Shown piece by piece: positions 45,981 to 57,247 of a stretch of 64,000 nucleotides of DNA (position 1 is its first letter; each line of letters begins with the position of its first letter). The notes beneath the pieces were generated by a model. That model did not search any database. It worked only from the letters and a program-made list of their open reading frames with translations, and was not told where the DNA came from. The position numbers were made by a program, and so were the translations under genes. Source of the DNA: Cryptomeria japonica (lineage: Eukaryota > Streptophyta > Pinopsida > Cupressales > Cupressaceae); the NCBI RefSeq assembly GCF_030272615.1, contig NC_081412.1:698408656-698472655 (forward strand), read 5' to 3'.

Positions 45981-47266
45981 GCCTTTAGTTTTATTTGTCG
46001 CCCTACAAGATTCTTGGTTTGCGGATTTAGCTTATTTCTTGACATATGGAGATTGTCCAGAATACCTTTTTGTGAAAGAAAAGAGGAACCTAAGACTGAA
46101 AGCTGCTAAGTATGTCATATTTAATGATATACTATATAAAAGAGGGCTAGATGGAACCTTTCTAAGATGTGTCGATAAATCACTCCAGCAGTCTCTTTTG
46201 AAAACATTTCATGATGAAGCCTATGGTGGTCACTTTTCTTCAGTAGTAACTGCTTATAAGATCATAAGAAACTATTATTATTGGCCAAGAATGTTCAGTG
46301 ATGCATATGCATGGGTGGGCAGATGTGAAAAATGTAAGTTGTTCACTGGTAAACCTCAGCTTGCAACATTACCACTCAGACCCGTGATTGTGGATGAAAC
46401 TTTCAAGCAGTGGGGTTTGGATTTTATTGGTCCCTTAACACCAACTTCAAGTGCTGGTCATACCCATATTTTGATAGCTACAGATTATTTTACTAAATGG
46501 GTCGAGGCCATTCTGGTATGAAAGACAACCTCAGAGATTGTTTGTAATTTTCTGAAGAACATTTTAGTTCGTTTTGGGGTCCCCTTAAAAATTGTGGCAG
46601 ACAATGCTACCAATTTCTCCTTCGCTGAAATCTCTTTGTTTTGCTATGATCATGGAATCTCTCTTGCTCATTCATCTGATTATTATCCTCAAGGAAATGG
46701 CCAAGCTGAATCTATTAACAAAAACCTCATTAACATCATGAAAAAATTAGCGAGTGAGAATTTTAAGGATTGGCATAAGAAACTATATGAAGCTCTTTGG
46801 GCCGACTGTACATCGCCAAAGAGAGCAATTGGGATGTCTCCGTTTGAACTGGTCTATGGTGTTGGCACTCAGGTAGCACTTCCTCTAGAGCTGGCAGCCA
46901 CCAAGTTACAAATAGTGATTGAAGATGCTTACTTCCAGAATTCTTTGGAAAAGCGAATCATGTACTTGACAAAGATTGATGAAGAGAGACATAGATTGGT
47001 GGACCAGATAACAGACCATTAAATGAGAGTAAAAATTATTTGGCATACGAGCAAGGCCTTGAAAGTTCATGCAAGGTGATCAAGTACTGCTCTGGGATAG
47101 AAGAAGAGAACCTAAGGGAGTACATGCCAAGTTTGAGTCACATTGGAAAGGACCATTCTTGATTCAGGAGGTAAAGGGACGAAATTCTTCTAAACTGGCA
47201 TATTTGGATGGTACTATTCTTCCTTTGACCTACAATGGTCAAGATCTAAAATTGTATCAACTATAA
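45981..47266 (+). pseudogene. G2 gypsy integrase
   Basis: The zinc-binding N-terminus spans FHDEAYGGHFSS to VGRCEKCK. The core shows all three catalytic blocks: QWGLDFIGPL, IVADNATNF and GNGQAESINKN, so the DDE triad is kept. SPFELVYG and a tail with QGDQVLLWDRR and WKGPFLIQEV follow, ending NGQDLKLYQL at 47266. Stops lie at 46519 and 47020, with a shift between 47020 and 47069. Of the gypsy integrases here, this one has the intact active site. It is 175 bp from the LTR at 47441. Confidence 0.85.
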
Positions 47267-47440
47267 TCGAGAGTCCCTCATAGTTTTTGTATATACTGTC
47301 TAGTTTTTTTTGTTTTGTGTTTGTGTGTCCTTTTTAAGTTTAGTTCGTTTGTATCTTTGAATAAAGTTTGGCGTGCGAAACTAGAGATTTTGAAGTTCAT
47401 TTCTTAGTCCTTCACAGTTCTAGTCCCCAGTCAGAGCCGA
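47267..47440 (+). other. 3' UTR of G2
   Basis: Between the pol stop and the LTR. The last bases CAGTCAGAGCC-GA lie where a polypurine tract is expected. The same CAGTCAGAGCC precedes the LTR of element 1 at 607. Confidence 0.6.
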
Positions 47441-48293
47441 TGTTAGTCCACCCGTAAGTCTTCCTTTTTAAAAAAAATATATTCTAATTTGCAGGTTGTC
47501 TTTTTGTGCCTTTTGTTCTATAGGGTCATTTGTCCTCTTTGTACTTGAACCATTGAACTCTTTTTCAAAAGGTTCAAAGGTTCAAGGTTCAGAGCACAGT
47601 GTTTAAAAAGAAAAAGTCAGTCGTTCTGGTCCTCGTTACCAAAATTTCAAATGCGTTCACTTGGTCTTTGGTCATTGAAGTTTTGAACCCATTGAACCTC
47701 ATGTTCAAGTGGTTCAAAGGTTCAAGGTTCAATAATGCCTTTTAATGGATTGCGACAATGTATTGTTATATGACGAGCATGGGTCTTTATTTTTATGTTA
47801 ATTTGATATGCAATTTTGAACCTTGAACCAAATTTCAAGCGGTTCAAGTGGTTCAAGGTTCACTTTAATTATTCCTTTTTCTTTGTCGCTCATTCCCAAT
47901 GTTGTTTATATGCCAACCATTACTGTTTTATTGCTTAAATGAACTTGAACCATTGAACCTCGTGTTCAAGAGGTTCAAGGTTCATAAGTTCTTTTCAAAC
48001 TAATCCGAAAAGATTTTTGGTGGAAACAAAAGCGATGTGACAAGAAGGAATATTCCCTTATTCGGTTTTTTGAAATTCTAAATGTGGAAAGTAATCATGA
48101 AAATATCAAATTTCCCGTGCGGAAGTGATGTCTAATTAAGAAGGTGTCAGGTTTGTCATTTCACCATTACTCCGCACGCTTGAAGAAAATCATGATGAAG
48201 CATGTGCAGCCCAATTAATATTTCCTCATCTAATTAAAGGAAGATGTATAAGTTTATTTCCATATTTAGGAGGACCGCAATTGCCTAACTTCA
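47441..48293 (+). repeat. LTR, G2 family, copy B (3' LTR of G2)
   Basis: 853 bp, same start and length as 18360-19212, about 7% different by eye. It follows the G2 pol as a 3' LTR should. But it is followed by a primer site and ORF1 copy B, so it also acts as the 5' LTR of a second, truncated unit. That fits a tandem array formed by recombination. The four palindromic subrepeats are all present. Confidence 0.8.
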
Positions 48294-48299
48294 ATTAAT

Positions 48300-48317
48300 T
48301 GGAGGCGTCGAAGGTAA
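48300..48317 (+). other. Possible primer-binding site, G2 family copy B
   Basis: TGGAGGCGTCGAAGGTAA, 6 bp after the LTR end; same place as in copies A and C. Confidence 0.35.
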
Positions 48318-48571
48318 ATCCAACATTGTTCTTTGAAAGAATTTCCATTTTTCATGGTGTTATCAGGTAAGTTCAGCTGTCTTCTCCTATGTTGTGTTTC
48401 TTTGTGTACTCAAGTTTTATCAGTATAGAAAAGGGGGAGATCGAAAAAACTGTTGGGGTGGCATATTGTATTGTTGTTAGAATTTCTTGATTAAGGGAAT
48501 AGATTGTTAAAATGAGACCTGTGCTGCCAAAGCTTGACTGAACCTCATGTTTAGTGAGTATCTTACCGGAA

Positions 48572-50457
48572 ATGGAAGACACCTCCTTAGTTCATATAGA
48601 TTTGTGGAATTTCCTTGAAAGGACTAAGAATCCTTAGGCTAGGTTGCTAATGGAGAAGATAGTTAAGAGTGGTCTTGTGGAAGCTATTGCATTTCCATTA
48701 GCCGCGTTGTGTCCAGAGTTAGTGTTGGCTTGTATGAACATATATGATTATGAGAACAAATGTATCAGAACTAGTGATGGTAAAGTGTTAGTCTATATTA
48801 ATAGGGAAATGATGATGGCGACAATGGGAATTCCGCATAAAGTGGAGTATGAGGATTGGACCATAGGAAATTCATACACCTATTTCTTGGAGAACAAGAG
48901 CAAGTACAAAAGTGTAATTGCAAGAAATTGGCTCTTGAGGGTTCAGAAAGGAGGATCCTGACTACCCAAATCCATAACCAGAGAACACCTCATCACTGAG
49001 GTGTGAGATATTATTGTGCTTTTAAACAGAGTAAAAGGGAATTCACATTCCTTCTATTGGGAAGATTGGATGTACTTTTTCATCCAGGTAGTTCTCTCTG
49101 GTGACAGATTTCTAGATTGGTCTCAGGTAATTATGGAGAGGCTGCACGAAGGGCTAAGCAACTTTGTGGGTATGAGTGGGTTTTATATATCTTCTTACCT
49201 ATTTTATATTTTAGCCTGCACAAAGGATTGGCCTGGATTACCCAATGAACCTTGGATTGATGGAATGAGGGTTTATGATTTTTATCCTTTGTTACAACAA
49301 CAGAGATATGTTGAACAAATTGACAAATGGAATGGAGTCTTTGTGGTAAGATTGACCTTTGAACTCCAGGGTGATGCCAACAAGAGAATGTCTACAGAGG
49401 CTATGGAGCTAGTGAGTATTTATGGAAGCTTCTATATGTAGTTTCCATGGTTCACTTACATACGGATAGGTGGTTTTGAAGGCCAACCATTCAAACTACC
49501 CAGGTACGCCTTTGATAGCTTCGTAATTACAAAGGTGAGCAGGCAACTAGCCCATATAGATAAAAGATTAGGGGCAAAAGGAGAATCCGGGGTGGTTTTT
49601 TCCATTGAGCTTGGGTATTACAGCTGCAAATTGGTATCCGATGCTTTGAATCTAGAACTAGATTTCAAAAGGATGAATCTTCAATGATATGTAGCCAGGC
49701 GAAGTTTTGATAGCAAAGGTTATGCAAGGGACAACCTTAACATAGACAGTCATTTCTGCCATGAACCCCAGATAGAATATTATTGGAAAAATTGCAAGGA
49801 TGAGCATGAAGTGAGAAAGAGGCCGTTGTCAATATTTACTTTGCAGCAGATTGTTGTCTCGAGGTTCCTAATTAATACATCAGGTGTATTGGTAGATACA
49901 AAGGAAGATGTCCTGGACCCTGAGTTTGGTACTGAGATTGAAGGGAAACCAATTCAAGAAACTAACTGGAACAAAAAAGAAGATGATAGCATTCAAACAA
50001 GGACCTTCAATGTTGTCAGGAGAATGGAGAGATGGCCGAGGAAACTGAAATTCAAGGAAGGTTCTTCCTTTTCACCACACAAATTAGGAAGTGATTCACA
50101 CATCCTAGTTCAATCTCCTATTTTTACCACTAATAAAATTGTTGATATTGCAGGTGTCTCAAAGCCCATTGTAGAGAAAATATAGCCAAGAAGGTCAAGA
50201 AGGTCACCATCCAGTCTTACAGCTACCTGAGTAACTCAGTCAAGAAACAAGAAGAAGAGTAGAGTGCCTGTTCTGCAACAGGTCATAGTGGATTTAGACC
50301 CTAGTGAAGAGCCTGAACAAATAATGGACTCACAGGATCAAAGTGAACCTGGGATACAAGAAATGGATACAAATGAAGGGGTAGGAACTCAAAAGGATCC
50401 GATGAATGCCCTGGTAATTGTTACTTCCCAAGATACAAAGGTCACCTTGCCACATAA
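48572..50457 (+). pseudogene. ORF1, G2 family, copy B, truncated
   Basis: Starts at ATG 48572 and matches copies A and C over about 630 codons, through the globular half and the basic segment. It includes MPVLQQVIVDLDPSEEPE, where copies A and C have a TAG in the codon that is CAG here. It is cut at about 50457, where mid-LTR sequence of copy C starts. The whole C-terminal coiled-coil part is gone. The join shows no LTR or ORF1 homology, so it looks like illegitimate recombination. Stops (near 48634, 48959, 49438, 49685 and 50185) make it non-functional anyway. Confidence 0.7.
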
Positions 50458-50461
50458 AAGT

Positions 50462-51160
50462 CAGTGTTTAAAAATAAAAAGTCAGTCGTTCTGGTCCTCG
50501 TTACCAAAATTTCAAATGCGTTCACTTGGTCTTCGGTCATTAAACTTTTGAACCCATTGAACCTTGTGTTCAAGTGGTTCAAAGGTTCAAGGTTCAATAA
50601 TGACTTTTAATGGGTCGCAACAATGTACTATTATATGACGAGCCTGGGTCTTTCTTTTTATGTTAATTTGATATGCAGTCTTGAACCTTGAACCAAATTT
50701 GAAGCAGTTCAAGTGGTTCAAGGTTCACTTTAATTATTCCTTTTTTCTTTGTCGCTCATTCCTGATGTTGTTTATATGCCGACAATTATTCTTTTATTTC
50801 TTAATTGAACTTGAACCATTGAACCTTGTGTTCAAGAGGTTCAAGGTTCATAAGTTCTTTTCAAACTAATCCAAAAAAGATTTTTGGTGGAAACAAAAGC
50901 GGCATGACAAGAAGGAATATTCCCTTATTCGGCTTTTTGAAATTCTAAATGTGGAAAGTAATCATGAAAATATCAAATTTCCTGTGCAGAAGTGATGGCT
51001 AATTAAGAAGGTGTCAGCTTTGTCATTTCGCCATTACTTCGCACGCTTGAAGTTAATCACGATGAAGTGTGTGCAGCCCAATTGATATTTTCTCGTCTGA
51101 TTAAAGGAAGATGTATAAGTCTATTTCCATATTTAGGAGGGTCGCAGTTTCCTAACTTCA
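50462..51160 (+). repeat. LTR, G2 family, copy C, missing its first ~156 bp
   Basis: Matches 47597-48293 from CAGTGTTTAAAAA onward. The first 156 bp of the LTR are absent at the junction with copy B. Three of the four palindromic subrepeats remain. Ends at CTTCA, 6 bp before TGGAGGCGCCGAAGG. Confidence 0.8.
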
Positions 51161-51166
51161 ATTAAT

Positions 51167-51184
51167 TGGAGGCGCCGAAGGTAA
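51167..51184 (+). other. Possible primer-binding site, G2 family copy C
   Basis: TGGAGGCGCCGAAGGTAA, at the same distance from the LTR end as in copies A and B. Confidence 0.35.
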
Positions 51185-51437
51185 ATCCAACACTGTTCTC
51201 TGAAAGAATTTCTAGTTTTCATGGTGTTATCGGGTAAGTTCAGTTGTCTTCTCCTATGTTGTGTTTCTTTGTGCACTGAAGTTTTATCAGTATAGAAAAG
51301 GGGGAGATCCAAAAAACTATTGGGGTAGCATATTGTATTGTTGTTAGAATTTCTTGGTTAAGGGAATAGATTGTTAAAATGAGGCCTATGCTGCCAAAGC
51401 TTGCCTGAACCTCATTTTAGTGAGTATCTTGCCGGAA

Positions 51438-54400
51438 ATGGAAGACACCTCCTTAGTTCATATAGATTTGGGAAATTTCCTTGAAAGGACTAAGAATCCT
51501 CAGGTCAGGTCGCTAATGGAGAAGATAGTTAAGAGTGGTCTTGTGGAAGCTGTTGCATTCCATTAGCCGCGTCGTGTCCAGATTTAGTGTTGGCTTGTAT
51601 GAACATATATGATACTAAGAATAGATGTATCCGAACTAGTGATGGTAAAGTGTTAGTCCATATTAACAAGGAAACGGTGATGGTGACAATGGGAATTCCA
51701 CATAAAGTGGATTATGAGGATTGGACCATAGGAAATTCATATGCCTATTTCTCAGAGAAGAAGAGAAAGTACAGAAGTGCAATTGCAAGAAATTGGCTCT
51801 TGAGGGTTCAGAAAGGAGGATCCCGACTACCCAAACACTTAACCAGAGAACACCTCATCACTGAGGTGCAAGATATTGTTGTGCTTTTAAATAGAGTAAA
51901 AGGGAATTCACATTCCTTCTATTGGGAAGATTGGATGTACTTTTTCATCCAAGTAGTTCTCTCTGGTGAAATATTTTTGGATTGGTCTCAGGTAATTGCA
52001 GAGAGGCTACATGAAGGGCTAAGCAACTTTGTGGGTATGAGTGGGTTTTACATGTCTTCTTACCTATTTTATATTTTAGCCTGCACAAAGGATTGGCCTA
52101 GATTACCCAATGAACCTTGGATTGATGGAATAAGGGTTTATGATTTTTATCCTTTGTTACAACAACAAAGATATGTTGAACAAATTGAAAAATGGAATGG
52201 AGTCTTTAAGGGAAGATTGACCTTTGAACTCTAGGGTGATGCCAACAAGAGAATGTCCACAGAGGCTATGGAGCTAGTGAGTATTTATGGAAGCTTCTTT
52301 ATCCAATTTCCATGGTTCACTTACATACGGGTAGGTGGTTTTGAAGGCAAACCATTCAAACTACCCAGGTATGCCTTTGATAGCTTCGTACTTATAGAGG
52401 TGAGCAAGTAGCTAGTCCATATAGATAAAAGATTAGGGGCAAAAGGAGAATCTGGTGTGGTTTTTTTCATTGAGCTTGGGTATTATAGCTGCAAATCGAT
52501 ATCGGATGCTTTGAATCTAGAACTGGAGTTCAAAAGGATGAATCGTAGCCATATGTAGCCAGGCAAAGTTTTCATAGCAAAGGTTATGCAAGGGAGAACC
52601 TTAACATAGACATTCATTTTTGCCATGAACCCTAGATAGAAGATTATTGGGAAAATTGCAAGGATGAGCAAAATTGCAAGGATGAGCATAAAGTGAGAAA
52701 GAGGCTGTGATCAAGATTTACTTTGCAGAAAATAGCTATCTTGAGGCTCCCAATTAATACATCAGGTATATTGGTAGATATAGAGGAAGATGTCCTAGAC
52801 CCTGAGTTTGGTACTGAGATTGAAGGGAAACCGATTCCAGAAATTGACTGGAACAAAAAAGAAGATGATAGTATTCAAACAAGGACCTTAAATGTTGTCA
52901 GGATAACAGAGAGATGGCTGAGGACACTAAAATGCAAGGAGGGTTCTTCCATTTCACCACACGAATCAGGAAGTGATTCACACGTCTTGGTTCAATCTCT
53001 TATTTTTACCACTAATAAAATTGCTGATATTGCAGGTGTCTCAAATCCCATTGTAGAGAATATACAGCCAAGAAGGTCCATAAGGTCGCCATCTAGTCTT
53101 ACAGCTGCCCGAGTAACTCGGTCAAGAAGCAAGAAGAAGAGTAGAGAGCTTGTTCTGCAATAGGGTGTAGTGGATTTAGACCCCAGTGAAGAGCCTGAAC
53201 AAATAATGGACTCATAGGATCAAAGTGAACCTGTGATACAAGAAATGGATACAAATGAAGGGGTAGGAACTCAACAGGATCCCATGAATGCCCTAGTAAT
53301 TGTTACTTCCCCAGATACGCAGGTCACCCCGCCACCTAAAGGATCTGCCAATGCTCCAAGATGGCTAGAAGCCACCATTGGAAAGAAAAGGAGTGTGGTG
53401 CTGGTCACCATCCCATTGGAGGACATGGTTAGTAAATGCTTAGGAAAAACATTAAAGCCTAAAAAGCTCAAAACACAAGCGATGCTCGATGTGGATGACA
53501 CAATAGGACACTGGACAGCTGAAGTGGCCAAGCCCATTCCTAGGAGAGATACAGATAAGGCCACGAAGGAATATTTTACTTTGGAGAAAATAAATTTGGG
53601 CATCGCATCAAGGGCCGTGGATGTAAAACATTTGGAATCTTCTACAAAGAGGATAATCTCCTGGACTTGGAAAGATGAAAATGAAGAGAGAGAAATGAAA
53701 CAAATAGTTGCACAAATGGCAGGGTACTTGAATGCTATTCATAATCCAAATCCTCAACCATTGTCACATATACCAGTGTTGTTTGATCCTAAGTCCCCAG
53801 CAAACCAGAAGATTCTTGATCAAGTTCAAAGGAACAGGGTAGTGACGGAGATGTTCAACAAATGGCTGGATCTAATAATTCAACAAGGATCGAAATATAT
53901 TACTACTTTGGTCAAGGTTTATAAAGATGCAGAAACTGTGCGTAAGGAACTTGAGCTGGAGACAGTCGCCTGGGAAAAGGAAAGGGTCAAGTGGGTAGCG
54001 GTTCTCGCACAAATGAATGATGTTCAAAGGTATGGATTGATGAAGTTCCTAGCTAAGAAACTAGTAGAGAACCTAGATGATAATGTGCTATATGTGTCAT
54101 AGAAAAATGTGGAATGATGTAACCCAATCATCGAGTAGGGTCATGAAGAATCCACTAAGCTACTCAGGGGACTGACTGATTTGATTGACACTATACAGAA
54201 GGACCTTAAATGTATTGATATCCAGCTCATGTAGGAGGGAGCTAAGGTGATTGAGGAAGTTGCATACATGATGAAAGTCTTTCAAGATAGAGTTCATTCC
54301 ATTTAGACCAGTAAATCTTTGACTACCGATGATTTTTTGAAAGTAGCAAGGATTGAATCAATGCTCATTGTCTATTTAGATCACTTGGAGGTTCACAAGG

Positions 54401-54580
54401 TAAAGGTCACGTAGGTGAATATGGACAAGGAAGTGTGGAAGCATAGGATCATACACATTGGTCTGCCCTATTTCCAAGTTATCCTGAACTTTTTGACTGC
54501 ACACCTTGAATGGCGAGGATCCGCGACAAAACAGGACAAGCCCATAACTTCCTCAGTTGCGGAAGATGCTGCTTTTGAAT
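51438..54580 (+). pseudogene. ORF1, G2 family, copy C, best preserved
   Basis: Runs from ATG 51438 to about 54580, around 1,047 codons, with fewer stops than A or B. Long open blocks are 51587-52234 (215 codons), 52723-53163 and 53233-54102 (289 codons). Domains: globular half with PHKVDYEDWTIGNS and NSHSFYWEDWMYFF; a basic segment QPRRSIRSPSSLTAARVTRS with an SRSKKKSRE tail; an acidic linker; then a helical C-terminal part with LESSTKRIISWTWKDE and ETVAWEKERVKWVAVL, likely coiled coil. A 1-bp loss near 51560, a TAG near 52232, and a short tandem duplication near 52665-52685 are visible. No known enzyme motif. The protein is unidentified. Confidence 0.7.
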
Positions 54581-55392
54581 AGGTTCTGAAACTGTGATTT
54601 TGGAAACAGTAGAAGAGTTTTTGATAAGAATTATGGAAAATGAAGTAATGACTGATTATTAATGAAATGATGAGACATCTTTGGATTTGTGCATTCTAAG
54701 ATTCTTAATTCTTCTTAGGTTGTTATGTGGGCACAATTTAATCTCAAAATCAGTTATCTCTGCATTTCTTTTCTGTTCATATTTATTACAGATTGTTGGA
54801 TGACTCGCATGTTGTTAATCAGCTTGATCCCCCTTGCCCTGTGAGGCATGAGAGAGTCTCGATTAAGCTGCTAGTTTCTTGTGTTGAGTTGCCATTTTGT
54901 TTTGAATGTATGCAGTAAATGTATGCGGATCAGAGTCTGTGAACTCTTCTTTGAGAAATTTCTTAGAAAATTTAGGCTTTTATTTGTGCGGATGGATAAA
55001 TGCTAAAGCCTTTTCATTACTTTCTAGTTAAAAGTATTATAAAGAGAAATCAATTGTATAGTTAATTCATTGTAAATCATATGAGGAGCTTCCCTCTAAT
55101 GCAGAGGTTGAATTATCCTTAATTCTTCCAAGAATTGGTATTTTTGTTTCTTTCTGAAGGGGTACAACGGAGTCACAATTTTGCTTAAGAAGTTAATAAT
55201 TAAAGTTTCAAGAAGAAGACAAATCTGTTTACCAACACTAATCTAACTCTTGAAAATCCTGCAATGGGGTTAGTCAAAAACTTGCACAAAAAGCAACCAG
55301 TCAGTGAAAAAGGAATTTTTAGTGGGTCTTCCACAAGCCTAAACTTTGATTTTTTTCGGTTATAATTTTTTTTTACAAATCTCCGTTATAAT
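54581..55392 (+). other. Non-coding spacer after ORF1, copy C
   Basis: Matches 22767-23565 of copy A. No gene. Ends at the 5-bp target site AGCGT of the solo LTR. Confidence 0.6.
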
Positions 55393-55397
55393 AGCGT

Positions 55398-56841
55398 TGT
55401 AGTCACATAAATCTGTCCATTTTAATTAAATGAATATTTCGTATTTATTTGATTAAAAATCCACTAGCCACCAATTAATTAAATTAATATTTAATTAATT
55501 CATCTCCAAACATTCTTCTATTAATTAAATAAATTATTCAATTTATTTTAATTAATTCATTAAATAAAAAATACAAATCAATTAAATAAATAAAATCAAT
55601 TTATTTAATTAAATCCCCATTTTCCTCTTTTAAATAAATTAAATAAAACATTTATTTAAATCATTATCCCCCCCCACTTGCATTTTCCTACAAATGCAAC
55701 TTGCACATATTTATTGAAATAAATGAATTTTTATTTTAATAAAATCCTATTTTCCCTCACCCACCAAATCCACTTGCAAAATCTAATCCCCTTCTAGATT
55801 CTTCTAACCCCTTCCTAATTAGCCTAATCCATCCCCTAATTATTGTCACATTCCTAAGCAAAATGGAGTCACTTCTCAAATGGCCCAAAGTCTTGGATAA
55901 CCATTGAAGGTTTTCAACCTTCAACCACCAAAAACCCCAAAGTCTTTGAAAACCATTAAAGGCTTCCAACTTTCAACCACTTAATCCACAAAGTCTCCAA
56001 TAACCATTAATGGTTAATTCAACTCTCCCACATGGTTAAAACATTTGTTTTGACTCAACCTCTACCCAACCACAAAGGTCTCATCAAGCATTTAATGCTT
56101 TGACCATGATTATCTCTTAATCATTTGCACAAAGGTTTATCTTGGGATTAACTCCTAATCCAGTGGGTAATCCTAATTTAGGCTTGACCCTTAGCCTTTA
56201 GATAACCATGAAGTCTTCTCAGGCCTTTAATGCCTCCAACCTCTTCTTTCAACCCAATCCTGTGTTGACACTTGTCACTATTTTATTGGTGCAAATTGTG
56301 CACATGGATCCCCAACTTTCAAGCTTGACCCTTGATTAAACCTTTTAATCCTGGCCATCCATTGCTCCATTTTCCCTATAAATAGAGCCCATTCCTTCAT
56401 AATACCAGATCCTGAAAAACTTGTAAGCATTTAGACTATAGCCATTTTAGAGAGCATTTTAGCATAAACAATCTAATCTCTTGTCTTTTGGTTAAAATAC
56501 ATCATTTTAGCATTAAAATAGCTTTTCATTTCATGTTTGGAGCTATTCCTACAATCTCAATCCTCCATAAGTATCCATAGTGCAAAAAGCTGCTGAGAGC
56601 TACACTATTTTGGAACGTGGAGAGGAGAGGAACAAGGGAGAAGGAGCTAATCTCATGCTAAGAGATAGTTGGAGATGTCTCTTTGTCTTTACTTCTTTAG
56701 TTAGATTCATTAGCATGTGTTTTTAGTATCTCTCTTGGAATGCCTTCATTTGTTTTAGTTTTTGATTGATTAACTCTAACATCTTGTGTGTTTTGTGTTC
56801 TTTGATCTTAAGCTAATATTGTGCCATTTAGGAGGGCATCA
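55398..56841 (+). mobile_element. Solo LTR of family S, direct orientation
   Basis: 1,444 bp, from TGTAGTCACATAAATCTG to GGAGGGCATCA. Flanked by AGCGT (55393-55397) and AGTGT (56842-56846), a 5-bp target duplication with one change. Copy A shows the empty site (TAGTGTTACTCTG near 23568-23580), which proves a separate insertion. The left half is AT-rich with TTAATTAAATAAAT motifs. It splits the phased motif array of copy C from its first unit. Confidence 0.9.
56377..56384 (+). promoter_or_regulatory. TATA box in the family S solo LTR
   Basis: TATAAATA followed by GAGCCCATTCC, at the place expected for an LTR promoter. The inverted copy has the same box at 57732-57739 on the minus strand. Confidence 0.6.
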
Positions 56842-56865
56842 AGTGTTAATCTGTGTAAAAACAGA

Positions 56866-57150
56866 AGTGCTATTTAACACAAAAGCGCCAAATCATAGAC
56901 AAATGCACTAAAATAAATACAACTGCTCTACAAGAAAGAGAAACATGCTAAAAGACTCTCTCGAACAAAATAGAAATCTTGTCAAACAAAGAGCGCGAAT
57001 GTGCTAAACTAAGTACAATAGCTCTATTTTAATTACAATAGCACTAAACTAGAGACGATAGCACTATTTAAAGGATGAAAGCACTAGTGTAGCTAACAAA
57101 AGTGTTGAAACACCACATTCAAAGGTGCTAAAGCGAGTTCAAAAGCGCTA
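56866..57150 (+). repeat. Phased array of NGCGCTA-like motifs, ~20-bp spacing, copy C
   Basis: Motif starts: 56866, 56884, 56904, 56924, 56944, 57000, 57020, 57040, 57060, 57080, 57101, 57124 and 57144. The spacing repeats that of copy A (23593-23878) almost base for base. Several motif bases differ between the two copies (for example AGCGCTA in A, AGCACTA or AGCTCTA in C), mostly C/T and G/A changes. Confidence 0.75.
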
Positions 57151-57247
57151 AAGTGTGACCTGTGTGTCAATTAAAAAAAGAAAACTTAGTAGTTTATCAA
57201 AGTTAGATCAGAATGTTGTGTGTTTGATTTATGTCGGTTTCACAAAA

